Of a DNA stretch of 64,000 nucleotides, positions 23,391-34,605 are shown in pieces. Within the stretch, counting starts at the first letter, position 1; every line of letters begins with the position of its first letter. Source of the DNA: Trileptium ribeirensis (taxonomy: Eukaryota; Nematoda; Enoplea; Enoplida; Thoracostomopsidae); NCBI GenBank assembly GCA_030248225.1, contig JASANE010028453.1, positions 16,867 through 80,866 on the forward strand. Direction: 5' to 3'. The position numbers and the translations under genes are program-made. The notes below the pieces were generated by a model, which saw only the letters and a program-made list of their open reading frames with translations, searched no databases and had not been told where the DNA came from.

Positions 23391-24255
23391 CAAAAAAGAT
23401 AACTACCCAAATGAAGCGAACTGATGATATCATGGGTTCCATGGGTAAAGCTCGATACTTCTGCACTCTGGATCTTCAAAGCGGATATCATCAGATACCC
23501 ATGGACGAATTCAATAAACCTAAAACTACATTTGCGTCGCATTTCAATTTCGTCAAATGCCGTTTGGGTTGTGCAACGGGCCTGCTACTTTCCAGCGACT
23601 CATGGAGTCGGTCCTTACCGGCTTGGACCGGAAGGTATGCGTGGTATATCTCGACGATATCTTAATCACAGGCGTTGACGCAACAAGACTACTGTATCGC
23701 CTCAAAATGGTGTTCGATCGTCTTCGGTGTGCTGGACTAAAGCTAAAGTTACAAAAATGTGAATTTGCCAAAAGCACTGTTTCGTTTCTGGGTCACCGCA
23801 TAGCCGAGAAGGTCTATTCCCTCAATGCAACAAAGTCAAACAAATTGTAGATTGGCCAACACCCACCACAGCCAAAGAAGTTCAATCTTTTATGGGCCTT
23901 GCCGGATATTATCGCCAGTTTGTATGGTGTTTCGCTAAAATCGCGGCACCACTTCACGCATTGTATAAGAAAGATACAAAGTTTGCTTGGACCCAGGAGT
24001 GTCGAGAAAGAAATATTGGCAGTAGTATGGGCCATTCAACAATTTCGACCGTACCTTTACGGACGTCGTTTCACTGTCTTGACCGATCATCAGGCACTCC
24101 GTTGGCTATTGAACGTGAATGATCCTCATGGACGACCGTGCCGGTGGAGCCTTTTGTTGCAAGAGTATAATATGGTGATTTGTCACAAACCAGGGAAGCA
24201 GAACAATAATACAGATGCATTATCTCGGCGACCCAATACGTACCAATACAAGTGA
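23391..24255 (+). pseudogene. pol: Gypsy pol: RT catalytic core and RNase H, with internal deletion
   Basis: RT motifs are spread over three frames: TLDLQSGYHQIPM (about 23466-23504), MPFGLCNGPATFQRLM, and the catalytic VVYLDDILITG (about 23642-23674). These are followed by FLGHRIAE, MGLAGYYRQFV and APLHALYKKD of the thumb/connection. WTQEC at 23989-24003 joins directly to EKEILAVVWAIQQFR, so the start of RNase H, including its first catalytic aspartate, is missing (roughly 100 residues by comparison with other Gypsy elements). The end of RNase H remains: FTVLTDHQALRWLLN, HKPGKQNNNTDALSRRP. Confidence 0.88.
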
Positions 24256-24523
24256 TAATAGTGGTTCATTAAACGAGCCATGCAAAATTTGCAACGAATT
24301 ATATCGATCTATGCAAACCACCGTTGCGGCAGTTCAGTTGTCTGGACTGTCTAAATTACCAGAGGCCATTAACCGTCTTGATTTAGCCAATATCCAAGCG
24401 GTTGACGAAGAAGCTGTGAGAGGTATCGGAAAATGACACTCAATATTTGTTACAGAATGATGTTCTATATGTCACGTCAAGTGACATCACCATCAAGTTC
24501 TTCTTGTCAAGTCAGCTTGTAAA

Positions 24524-25752
24524 TTGTTTGTGCCACGGTCGTTGCGCAAACACACCTTTATCGCTTGTCACGACCATGTTTTGGGTGGTCACTTCGGAAT
24601 TCGTAAGACCGCCGCCAAAATCGAACGTAGTTACTACTGGCCAAGTTTGCTGAAGGATATTAAGTTATGGTGTTCGCAATGCATTGCCTGCAACATCCGC
24701 AAAGGACCACCAGTAAAGATTGTTCCAGCATTACAGCCGATACCGGCGATGGAACCATGGTATCAAGTGTCGTTAGACATTGTAGGACCGCTGCCAAAAA
24801 CAGTGCGACGTAATAAATACGTCAAAGTCTTCACGGACGCGTTCACTGAATGGGTCGAATGCATCAGAATACGGATATGACCGCTGAGAGAGTGGCAAAG
24901 TTGTTTGTCGAACGAGTTGTTTGTCGTTTCGGAGTACCACATTGCCTTTTGACAGATCAAGTTTATACGTCACAGTTACTGCAGAACGTGTGTCGTTTTT
25001 TTGGGCATACGCAAGCTTCGAACAAGCGCCTATCATCCGTCAGGAAACGGTTTGGTAGAAAGATTTAACCGTACCATGGAGACGATGCTCAGCATGTACG
25101 TGAGCGCTTCGCAGAAGGACTGGGACACAATTTTGCCTTTCCTGGCGTTCGCATATAACTCAGGTCTCCATGAAACTACTAATGAGAGTCCGTTCTTTTT
25201 GAATTATGGACGTGATCCGTGCTTTCCATTGCATTTAGAACTTTGCGAATCAGACAGCCCAGTATCAAAGGATGAACACACCAACAATCTCGCCCAAGCA
25301 CTGTTGGACGCAAGAAATACGGCAAAATCAACGATTCAAAAATCACAAACAAGACAAAAAAGTCACACGATCGGCATTGTCGCGGTGGACCGATCCTCGA
25401 AGGCGATAAAGTGTTCTTATATGTACCGGTTGTCCCCGTTGGGAAAACCAGAAAGTTGGCCCCACAATGTAGGGGACCCTACCGCGTAATAAAAGTGTCT
25501 CAGGATGGAACTGGAGCTGACGTACTACCGGTTAACCGGTCTACAAGTTGTGAAACTAAACGGGTACACATGAGCCGTTTAAAATTCTTTAATAGGTCGG
25601 AAGTAACCGATCAAAAATGGTCCCTGCAGTCCGACAATGGCAGTTTCAAAAATGTTCCTGATTTGGATAGTGCAGTTCAAGACGAACAGTCAAATACGCG
25701 TTACAATTTAAGATCTAAAGAAAAACCAACTAACTTAATGTATCTGTTCTAA
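24524..25752 (+). pseudogene. pol: Gypsy pol: integrase
   Basis: An N-terminal HHCC zinc domain (GGHFGIRKTAAKIERSYYWP, then CSQCIACNIRKG) leads to the DDE core: SLDIVGPLP carries the first aspartate, LLTDQVYTSQL the second, and GNGLVERFNRTMETML the glutamate. NESPFFLNYGRDP and a C-terminal GPYRVIKVSQDGTGADV barrel-like region follow, ending at a stop at about 25750. The frame changes at about 24860, 25020 and 25430. No chromodomain follows. Confidence 0.88.
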
Positions 25753-25780
25753 CATTTCAGAAACCACTAATACCTATAAA
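25747..25780 (+). promoter_or_regulatory. possible splice acceptor ahead of the accessory ORF
   Basis: TTCTAACATTTCAG just after the integrase stop has a branch-point-like TCTAAC and an AG, 20 bp before the ATG at 25781. It could produce a spliced accessory mRNA. The call rests on consensus only. Confidence 0.4.
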
Positions 25781-26985
25781 ATGTCTAAAACAAAAAGTAC
25801 TGTAACTAAAGTCCCAGAATTTGAAACGGAGGACGAAATCGTCCTCGAGTACGATGAGGAATCATTGTGCTCGGAAACGTTAAGCCACGATATCCAGTCG
25901 AACGAAACACCTTCGATGACAAGCATGAGAATTGCGAGAAACCTGAACGGCCGATAGGTCATTCACGACGGCAGCAAGCTAAACCCTATACATCCGAGCA
26001 TGGAAAAAACGACACTCGGTACAATCGACAATTATAAAATGACGTAGAACGCCGAATCGTTCACGGCCACTTCGTTTGAAACGGGAATCCACATCTAAGT
26101 GTCGATATTTGTATCAATCTCCGCTTGGCGACTATCGAATTCCGCGCCGTCAGCCAGCTGTAGCTTGGGCAAGAGTGAAGTCATCCTATCGGCAATCAAC
26201 TCGGAGCACAGCAACTATGGGTGACGGAAGCCGCGGTCCAAATGGGTCGAATAAGTCAAGGGTTACATCGTTCCTGCGTCTAGTCTGGGCAAATACCGCG
26301 CCTCCCATAGTAACCGCTACCAAAACGGCTGCTTCAAATTTCTCATCTTCAACAAACGTTACCAACACCCTTCGGTATGACAATATTCTTATGGGCAACT
26401 CGGCAACCATTGTGTCCCGAAGTGAGAGAAGGGCATCCAAATTCGCTGACGTTACGGCTGAAGGGCCTTTGGATAAGTATTATAAAAGGTACGATCGGTG
26501 GAACAATAGCATCCGACTACTTCTGTTGGGAAATTGTAAATCCCCGGGAAAATCGAATACGTAACAGCGGTGGAATTAATACTGAAATTGACGTAAACTG
26601 TGACAATTGTGGAAATCACAGTAATGTCATAGACAAGTACAGCAGCAAAAACGTCGATTGAAATTTCACAAAAAACAACAACGGCCTATCGCCAAAATCA
26701 GACAATACTGTCACCAACAACAACTCGAACAATCGGTTTTGTGACGATCCGAGGGAAACCAATGTTGTCGAACAACCTGGCAACAACAGCAATGCTAAAC
26801 TGACAGCAAGGAAGAAAGTATCAAAGGGACTGGGGAATAAAAAACGGAAAAATATGGTTCGGAAAAGGCAATACGAAGCCTCGAAGAGAATCAAATCCGA
26901 CTACGTGGTCCCTATAAACAATGGGGGTTATCAACGCTCACGGAGTGCTGTTGTGATGAGTCAACGAACAGCGGCACGCGAGTAA
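25781..26985 (+). pseudogene. accessory ORF region downstream of integrase, unrecognised
   Basis: It starts MSKTKSTVTKVPEFETEDEI, an acidic N-terminus, and stops after about 58 codons. Further open pieces in other frames continue (26076-26564; 26377-26661). The last piece, ending at 26985, is rich in asparagine, then strongly basic (LTARKKVSKGLGNKKRKNMV, SKRIKSDYV), and closes with SQRTAARE. It has no match I know. The basic tail suggests nucleic-acid binding or nuclear localisation. It lies where an envelope gene normally sits in errantivirus-like elements, but shows no signal peptide or membrane segment. Confidence 0.5.
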
Positions 26986-27032
26986 TTGTCAATTGGCGAA
27001 GCCGAGGGACTCGGCCATTCAACAGGGAGCAG

Positions 27033-27197
27033 TGTGGCAAAGCCACGCACGCCGATTTTGACATTTCAACCGCATTTTATTATTCTAGATTGAAGATTTA
27101 TAAAAGATGGAAAAACATTTTAAAAGTTTTGAAATTTACAAAGTCTACAATTTTTAACATTTTCTGAAATGTCATGGCAGCCTGCACGTACAATGCG
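27033..27197 (+). repeat. 3' LTR, left part
   Basis: It begins TGTGGCAAAGCCACGC and matches 17227-17395 closely up to GCGCGGCTATATA, where a long TA run and the hAT-like nest begin. A purine-rich ACAGGGAGCAG precedes it. Confidence 0.88.
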
Positions 27198-27200
27198 CGG

Positions 27201-27260
<60 letters not shown>
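27198..27260. repeat. (TA)n microsatellite
   Basis: About 30 TA units expanded from the TATATA of the LTR at the point where the hAT-like elements inserted. Confidence 0.95.
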
Positions 27261-27264
<4 letters not shown>

Positions 27265-28178
27265 AGTAACCGGAATTCCGGTTCCGGTTCCGGCGAAAAT
27301 CGTGTTCCGGTTGCGGTTCCGGCAAAGGGCAAAAACCATACCGGAACCGGAATTCCGGTTTAAAAATTTTGTTTGAAATTTTCCACGTTTTTGCTTCATC
27401 CTGTAATCCAAGCATATGTAATATATATTACACAATGATCAAGCTCCAATACAACCAAGCAAAAGAAAAGATTAACTAACCAATTAGCCGTGTGAAACGT
27501 AAGTAGGGCACATAATTTGAGCAGGAATTTTTCATAATAATCTGCAGGAGTTTGTTAAATCAAAGCCAGGTCGATGCCTGTAGCAGCTATTTTACACATC
27601 CAGAAGTCTGTGGGATACGTTTGAATTAAACCGGTCCAACTCGGTAACAGAGTATGGCTTAAGCAAAAGTACTTAGGGTATGCTTGGCAAACATAAATTG
27701 CGTCAAGCACCCGCCAGTGCGCTTGTAACGGGAGGCGACTGGAGACAGAGCGAAAGTGTGTATTCTACGCTCCAAGCTTTGTAAGCATATTCGATTTGAC
27801 GCAGTATACGCAATGGTGTATAGCGGAAGACATTTTTTGGTCTGAATGTCTAAAAACCTACATATTTGATCGATAAATAAACATTAATAGCTTGCTCAGT
27901 CTCTTTAAAGTTTGAGAAAGGCAATAATACCATTGCAATACATAAAGTTTAATGTAAAAGTTATTTTTAAAGCATTTTAAATTCACTATACCTTCATTTC
28001 TTCCTTCATCTGTTTTACTATATATAAATTTCGAAGACCAGGTTCCGGTTCCGGTTCCGGATCCGGTTTCAAATGAACGGTTCCGGTTGCTGGTTCCGGT
28101 TATTTTGTTGTTTTTTGTCCGGTAAATTTCGGTTCCGGCAAAAAATCCAACAACTGTTTATTTAAATTATTCCTCCTG
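27261..28178 (+). mobile_element. hAT-like element A, internally deleted, in the 3' LTR
   Basis: The left end lacks the first base pair(s) of CAGGGAGTAACCGG. The right end is a modified TTATTCCTCCTG at 28178, with about 60 bp of rearranged sequence before it. About 0.3 kb of the family interior is missing at about 27729. Both flanks are ATATATAT, compatible with an 8-bp duplication but uninformative in TA repeats. Confidence 0.8.
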
Positions 28179-28183
28179 ATATA

Positions 28184-28218
<35 letters not shown>

Positions 28219-29383
28219 CAGGGAACAACCAAACCAAAAAGATTAACTTTTACCGTGGAAACGAAGTAGCAGGAATAACCAGCAACCGGAACCGTCCATT
28301 TAAACCGGATCCTGAACCTGGTCTTCGAAATTTATATATAGTAAAACAGATGGAAAAATGAAGGTATAGTGGATTTAAAATGCATTATAATTAAGTTTTA
28401 CGTTAAACTTAATGTATTGCGACGGTATTATTGCCTTTCTGAAACTTTAAAGAGACTAATAATGTTTATTTATCGATCAAATATGTCGGTTTTTGGACAT
28501 TCAGAGCAAAAAATGTCTTCCACTATACACCATTGCGTATACGTGCGTCAAATCGAATGTGCTTACAAAGCTTGGAGCGTACACACTACTCCATTTGTCT
28601 TCGCCTCCCTTTCTCACATACGTTTGTTGCATGTTCTGTAGGAAACTTAAAATTATTGGTTTATATGATTCTAAGAGAAAATAATAGATAGAAGGTAATT
28701 TTCTGATCAGTGGTCAGAGACACTGTTTAGGCTAGCGTTGGACAAACAGTGCCCGTCAGTTAGATCATAATGATAAAAGCTTTCTAATCAGAATACTATA
28801 AATGAGACACACTGTGATGCTGCTCGCACAGTTTCAATAAATACAGTTCAATGCCAAGAAAGCAATTTCTAGCTGCGTTGCAGATAACGTTAGTTTACTT
28901 CAATTTAGACTGATTTACCAAGTTTACAAGCGCAGTGGCGGGTGCTTGACGCAATTTATGTTAGGCAAGCATACCCTAAGTACTTCTGCGTAAGCCATCC
29001 TCTGTTACCGAGTTGGACCGGTTTAACTCAAACGTATCCCACAGACTTCTGAATGTGTAAAATAGCTGCTACAAGCATCGACCTGGCTTTGATTTAACAA
29101 ACTCCTGTAGGTTATTATGAAAAATCCCTGCTCAAATTATGTGACCTACGTTTCACACGGCAAATTGGTTAGTTAATCTTTTCTTTTGCGCGGTTGTATT
29201 GGAGCTTGAACATTGTATAATATATATTACATATGTTTGGATTACAGGATAAAGCAAAAAACGTGGAGAATTTCAAACAAAGTTTTTAAACCGGAATTCC
29301 GGTTCCGGTATGGTTTTTGCCCTTTGCCGGAACCGCAACCGGAACACGATTTTCGCCGGAACCGGAATTCCGGTTACTCCCTG
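28219..29383 (-). mobile_element. hAT-like element B, inverted orientation, in the 3' LTR
   Basis: It runs from CAGGGAACAACC to CCGGTTACTCCCTG. Flanks are ATATATAT on the left and TTATATAT on the right. About 45 extra bases lie near the left end. It is otherwise full length and non-coding. Confidence 0.85.
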
Positions 29384-29395
29384 TTATATATATAT

Positions 29396-30570
29396 CAGGG
29401 AGTAACCGGAATTCCGGTTCCGGCGAAAATCGTGTTCCAGTTGCGGTTACGGCAAAGGGCAAAAACCATACCGGAACCGGAATTCCGGTTTAAAAATTTT
29501 GTTTGAAATTTCCCACGTTTTTTGCTTTATCCTGTAATCCAAACATGTGTAATATATATTTTACAATGATCAAGCTCCAATACAACCACGCAAAAGAAAA
29601 GATTAACTAACCAATTTGCCGTGTGAAACGTAAGTAGGGCACATAATTTGAACAGGAATTTTTCATAATAACCTGCAGGAGTTTGTTAAATCAAAGCCAG
29701 GTCGATGCTTGTAGCAGCTATTTTACACATCCAGAATTCTGTGGGATACGTTTGAATTAAACCGGTCCAACTCGGTAACAGAGTATGGCTTACGCAGAAG
29801 TACTTAGGGTATGCTTGGCTAACATAAATTGCGTCAAGCACCCGCCAGTGCGCTTGTAAAGTTGATAAATCAGTCTAAATTGAAGTAAACTAACGTTATC
29901 TGCAACGCAGCTAAAAGCTGCTTTCTTGGCAATGAACTGTATTTATTGAAACTGTGCGAGCAGCATCACAGTGTGTCTCATTTATAGCATTCTGATTAGA
30001 AAGCTTTCATCATTATGATCTAACTGACGGGTACTGTTTGTCCAACACTAGCCTAAACAGTGTCTCTGACCACTGATCAGAAAATTACCTTCTATCTATT
30101 ATTTTCTCTTAGAATCATATAAACCAATAATTTTAGTTTCCTGAGAAACATGCAACAAACCTATGTGTAGTAAAGGGACGCGACTGGAGACAGTGCGAAA
30201 GTGTGTATTCTACGCTCCAAGCTTTGTAAGCACATTCGATTTGACGCAGTATACGCAATGGTGTATAGTGGAAGACATTTTTTGCTCAGAATGTCCAAAA
30301 ACCGACATATTTGATCGATAAATAAACATTATTAGCTTCCTCAGTCTCTTTAAAGTTTTAGAAAGGCAATAATACCGTCGCAATACATTAAGTTTAATGT
30401 AAAAGTTATTTTTAATGCATTTTAAATCCACTATACCTTCATTTCTTCCATCATCTGTTTTACTACATATATACAAATTTCGAAGACCAGGTTCCGGTTC
30501 CGGTTCCGGATCCGGTTTAAATGGACGGTTCCGGTTGCTGGTTCCGGTAAATTTCGGTTCCGGTTATTCC
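29396..30570 (+). mobile_element. hAT-like element C, in the 3' LTR
   Basis: It begins CAGGGAGTAACCGG only 12 bp after element B and ends at CCGGTTATTCC, lacking the last three bases of the consensus. It is followed by AAGATA and the right part of the LTR. Elements B and C form an inverted pair that could fold into a long hairpin. Confidence 0.85.
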
Positions 30571-30622
30571 AAGATATGACGCTAGAGTCTTATTGAATCT
30601 ATTTTATTTATAATACGTTACA
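30571..30622 (+). repeat. 3' LTR, right part
   Basis: TGACGCTAGAGTCTTATTGA through AATACGTTACA equals 17466-17511. About 65 bp of LTR between the two parts is missing, presumably lost with the insertions. Confidence 0.9.
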
Positions 30623-31302
30623 TATTTATATATATAAAATATTTAATATAACAGCTTATTGCACATTTGGAGCTCACAATGTGCAAGTATATAAAAGATA
30701 AATTACACTATTAAAACAAAACACCCAACCTCGAGTGGTTGCGGAGATATATAACTGTTTTAGTGTATTACTGCCCTCATGGGCTCATTAAAAACATGCT
30801 TTGACGCAATCCTGTAGTGCAAATAAATGGCACACGACTTGCATATACACTAATTTGGATCTCATAGACCCATTGAACACTCCTTTGGTCCGAAGTCTAC
30901 ATGCCCTATTAGCCGCGTATGAAAGGATTATATAACAGTCGTATAAAACTTTTTGCTTTACACAAAATGATCTTATTTTGGCTCAAATTTTTAAAACAGT
31001 TGTAGATATGCAATCCATAATATGTTTTGTCACCGCTTTCTGACCAGACACGCACAAATTAGGCCTACAGCCGAAAGGACAGAATCCGTTTTCGCGTCTA
31101 ACTAAAAAAATTACAGGCTTTCAATAAGATATCAAGAGAATCAATCCGCTCCGTCGAAATCGAGTTATGCCTGTCACTATAAAACCCCATAACGTACACA
31201 GTCCAATTTCATCACTATTTGGCTAATAAAAATTATTGCTTTGTTCATTACGCTCACTCACTAAAATTCTATTAATGAACATAGGCAATGCTTAAAACAA
31301 AC
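30623..31302. other. intron right of the Gypsy element, with a diverged dispersed repeat
   Basis: The segment around 30670-30870 and 30960-31190 repeats the pattern seen twice at 39480-39840: GAGCT, a gap, a GTGGTTG-GAGATAT word, a GTTTT word, then a CCCATGGG-like core and ACATGCTTTGACGCAA. No coding signal. Confidence 0.4.
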
Positions 31303-31422
31303 CTGCGTCGTTCGGTGCCGCCGCCGCATTTCCAATATCCCATGGTGTACCTTGGTCTACGGGTCGCGCACCCCAACCCGCAGTTCCATTGTCAACACCA
31401 CGACCTTGAACACTACGCTGAC
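31303..31422 (-). CDS. TNRC6: TNRC6/GW182-like protein, short conserved GW exon
   Basis: Acceptor TTGTTGTTAG and donor GTTTGT bound a 120-bp exon, phase 1 at both ends. It encodes SVQGRGVDNGTAGWGARP followed by VDQGTPWDIGNAAAAPND. The VDNGT-x-x-WG-x-P wording followed by a second tryptophan about a dozen residues on is a recurring TNRC6/GW182 signature. Its first two bases, GT, complete a glycine codon with the last G of the exon at 34605-34374, and its last G joins GA of the exon at 15646. The intron downstream is the 15.6-kb one holding the Gypsy element. Confidence 0.85.
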
Positions 31423-31645
31423 CTAACAACAAAAAAGCGTTTACAATCGTTAAATGTAAATATTCGGTACAAATTAACTCTATTGCAAACTGAACGAGCC
31501 AAACATCACAGAAAAACGATAGATCCGTAAGCATGATCAGTTTCCCGATTAATTGTCGTAATAATTTTAATCTTATGTAATATATATTCTTGAACCTTAT
31601 AAAATTTTAACTTTGCTAATTTGATTGTTACTTATGTGCGAGTAA
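31423..31645. other. short intron segment
   Basis: AT-rich, with no feature between the exon and the MITE-like element. Confidence 0.4.
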
Positions 31646-32068
31646 TGACCCCGGTAACCATCCTATTTTGTATCTTTGGATAAGTTGGCTTTTTGGTCAA
31701 TTAAAAACTGTTCGCTAACACAGCGCTCGCGATTGAAATCTAACTATTTTTTGCTCGCGAAAATGGAAGTAAAATTACCCAAACTAGTGCGAACGAAAAT
31801 TTGTCGTTTTGATTGTGACGTCACTTTTGCATTAAATTTGTTTACGAACACTGTAGAATTCAAATTTAAATGATTATACATTAGGGAACAGAATTTCTGC
31901 AAACTGAAATCGCCAAAATTCTGTACGAACACATGGTCTAATTTCTGCCACTTGAATTTGATTTTGCCAATTTTATGACCAAAACGGAATGAAATTAAGC
32001 CTGTTTTCCGTAACAAGGGTTTGCGATTCGATATCGGTATTGACAGAATAGGATGGTTGGCGGGGTCA
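31646..32068. mobile_element. MITE-like element with TGACCCC terminal inverted repeats, copy 2
   Basis: It begins TGACCCCGGTAACCATCCTA and ends AGGATGGTTGGCGGGGTCA. The internal TGACGTCAC and CATTAAATTTGTTTACGAAC are shared with copy 1 at 12320-12702, which lies in a different intron of the same gene. It is 423 bp and non-coding. Confidence 0.78.
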
Positions 32069-32309
32069 CATTAAGTTTAAACCAATTATTTGGAGAGTGG
32101 TTTTTGCATAGTAGGCCCCTACAACTTAAATTATTTAATGCATATCATACAAACACCATTGCTTTTATCGTATTTAGCAACTCCGAAAATCTACAGGCAC
32201 ATTCGGTTAATCTACATAAGTAACAGGACCGTTCCGGCCCCGTTACGAGTGTTTTCATGATTCTCGCACCCAAAATCGTATTGAAACACGTTGGCACCTG
32301 GGTCACGTT

Positions 32310-32490
32310 CATATATGAAAGGTCGCATTTTAACAGTAAATCGTTTTTACAGTGAATCCTTTTGTATAAAAATGCCGTATTTTATCAGTGAATTGTTTTG
32401 TATAAAAATGCCGTATTGTATCAGTGAATCGTTTTATCAGAGAATCAGTTTGTATAAAAATGTCGTATTGTGTCAGTGAATCCTTTTATA
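32310..32490 (+). repeat. minisatellite of about 36-40 bp units
   Basis: Four to five units repeat TATAAAAATGCCGTATT, ATCAGTGAAT and CGTTTTGT-like words. Units vary by small indels. Confidence 0.8.
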
Positions 32491-33560
32491 ATTCGTTCTG
32501 ATGCCGTATACCCTTATTCGGGTAGTCCCTACCTTTATGTACCGAATTCTCACCGGGACGAGTGATATGATTCAAACGAACCAGGGAAAACTAAGCTGCC
32601 TCAACCGATTCGTCAGACTGAACAGGAAACCCGTACCGATAGGAAAAGGGAACACGCAGAACCTGAGGAGTTGCCACCACATTTTGAGACTTTGGCAGCT
32701 AGAACCATCTGGAAATAGGAGACCTCTGGCTGCAGGTCCAAACTAACAAGTTTATATAAATAGAAACGGAGAAATATCAAATTAACCTAGTTTTAGCTGT
32801 ATACTAAGCAATGGTCGCGGGAAATCTTAATCGAAACGAGGTAATTTTACACGTGCTACAGCTTTCGAGCTTACAAAGGATGACGGATGTCGGGTGAATT
32901 TGACGGCCTGTAACCGGCTAGTGTACCATGACCCGGGCAATAACTGGAGCATGTTGGTAGAACACTTTGAGGACAATTGCTGGACACCAAAATCGCCCCG
33001 GACAATGTCTGAACCTCGCTCGTAACGTACAAAGACAACCCCCTACTTACGCTAAGTTGCGTTGTCAAGGTAGAAACAGGACTATTATTTTCCATATATT
33101 CAAAACATACTATATATATATAGTGTGTGTGTGTGCCCCTTAGCCGACTACGTAGCAGTTTAACATCCCTGTGCCTTCCCTCACAACCGTGAACGCCTCT
33201 TCCTGAGCATATTGCAGGTAAAATCGTCCTTTTTCTATTATCCCGTTGTAACCCTCTTACATCCTTGCTCCCCACCCCACTTCCGAATTGGCACATGCAA
33301 CCCTCGTTTTGTCCATCGTGACTATACGATCGTTAACGCGGGACGAAAGACGAAAGCGCCCCTACCTTCGCCGCCACTCTCTCTAATCGTTGCGATTTTA
33401 GCGCCATTTTTACCCCTGCCGCTACGGCAGCGTTAACATTCCGTTTGACGGCGAGTCCAACGATACCCGGCGGGCGTCGCCCTACCCAACCATTGACGCG
33501 GGAGAGCCCGCTAAACCCCTACGTACTAATACACGTCGGAACCCATATGTTCTACAATAG
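32491..33560. other. GC-richer intronic island, unassigned
   Basis: This block is clearly less AT-rich than its surroundings and includes a (GT)n run at about 33121-33136. Short frames at 32501-32746 plus and 32871-33296 minus carry no motif I can name. It could be a remnant of an older coding mobile element. Confidence 0.35.
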
Positions 33561-33719
33561 CTAAATCAAACACGCATTCATCGAAAGATTATAGTTTTTA
33601 GAAGTTATCCATTTTCTACTTATATTAAACTTAGAATTTGAAAACTTTATGCATTGATTATATTTAAAACTTAAAATGTTAATTAAAAATTGAACACAAC
33701 TTTCTAATTCTTAATTCTA

Positions 33720-34096
33720 ACTTAATCCAATTAGCATAATTTATTAATTGGCAAGATAGTGATCATATGAGTCTAAAAGTATTATATTTGCATTTATAGA
33801 CCCCGAAAATCCTATATTGGTCAAAACAAAACGATTCTATTCCAAGTATTCAGCGAGATATAACCAAAAGTGTCTTAATTAGCTGATTACAGGCAACTAA
33901 TTAGCTTATAGCTAATTCATTATGCAGAATTTTGAAACCTAATATATTAGGTGCACATTCCCAGATGCTAAGCTATAAAACAAAAAAAGTTTTTTTGAAA
34001 TCGGTTCAGTGGTTCTGGAGATTCATCACGACGAACGCACGAACGGACATCGACTTTTTTGGTCAGACCGAAAATAAAAACGCTTCGCTCCGCTCA
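33720..34096 (+). repeat. fragment of the CTCCGCTCAATTA-ended dispersed repeat
   Basis: It has the family order AATTAGCTGATTA, AGGTGCACATTC, GGTTCAGTGGTTCTGGAGAT, ACGGACATCGACTTTTTTGG and AACGCTTCGCTCCGCTCAAT. It runs directly into the truncated hAT-like element at 34097. Confidence 0.65.
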
Positions 34097-34314
34097 ATAA
34101 ACATTATTAGCTTCCTCAGTCTCTAAAGTTTCAGAAATGCAATAATGCCATCGCAATACATTAAGTTTAATGTAAAAGTTATTTTTAACACATCTTAAAT
34201 CCACTATACCTTCATTTCTTCCTTCATCTGTTTTATTATATATAAGTTTCGAAGACCAGGTTCCGGTTCCGGTTTAAATGGGCGGTTCCGGTTACATGTT
34301 CCGGTTATTCCCTG
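34097..34314 (+). mobile_element. truncated hAT-like element, right end only
   Basis: It starts at AATAAACATTATTAGCTTCC and ends CCGGTTATTCCCTG. It lies 59 bp downstream (in gene sense) of the exon donor at 34373, so the insertion is very close to a splice site. Confidence 0.8.
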
Positions 34315-34373
34315 ACATATATAAACGTATGCATATACATAACGGGACATAGAAGCGCTAACTAAACATGTAC

Positions 34374-34605
34374 CTGGTCCGCCTACAACTGAGCTTTGCT
34401 GATGTTGTGACGTAGTGCCAGCAGCTGGAATAACAGTCGCCGCACCGCTTGTTGTTGACACATTTTGCTGTTGCTGATGTTGCACAACATTTTTCTTCGC
34501 AACGTCCGACCATGAACTACCGGTCGCGCCCGGACTCGTGCCGCTCGACGCCGCAGCACCAGGTGCCATTGGAGTGCTTATTGATGCGCTTGTTGTACCA
34601 CCCCA
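34374..34605 (-). CDS. TNRC6: TNRC6/GW182-like protein, second coding exon
   Basis: The acceptor TTTTTTAAG precedes 34605 and the donor GTACAT starts at 34373. It opens WGGTTSASISTPMAPG, continues with GSSWSDVAKKNVVQHQQQQN, and ends VVGGPG. It follows exon 1 in phase 0 (exon 1 ends with a complete ACC codon) and ends in phase 1, matching the next exon. The S-S-W-S-D-V-A and WGG tryptophans continue the GW pattern. The frame runs on past the donor into the hAT-like element, which is not coding. Confidence 0.82.

Larger units (their letters stand above)
17227..30622 (+). mobile_element. decayed Gypsy-type LTR retrotransposon with nested insertions
   Basis: A complete but dead element lies antisense to the GW182 gene inside its third intron. 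Order: 5' LTR 17227-17511, repeat-bearing leader, gag about 18869-20153, envelope-like gene about 20376-22080, protease and RT 22149-23960, RNase H 23985-24255, integrase 24524-25752, accessory ORF 25781-26985, purine tract 27021-27032, and a 3' LTR from 27033, split by 3.4 kb of hAT-like elements and ending at 30622. PR-RT-RH-IN order places it in Gypsy/Metaviridae. Frames shift at least eight times and there is a large deletion in RNase H, so it cannot be active. No chromodomain is seen. Confidence 0.9.
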
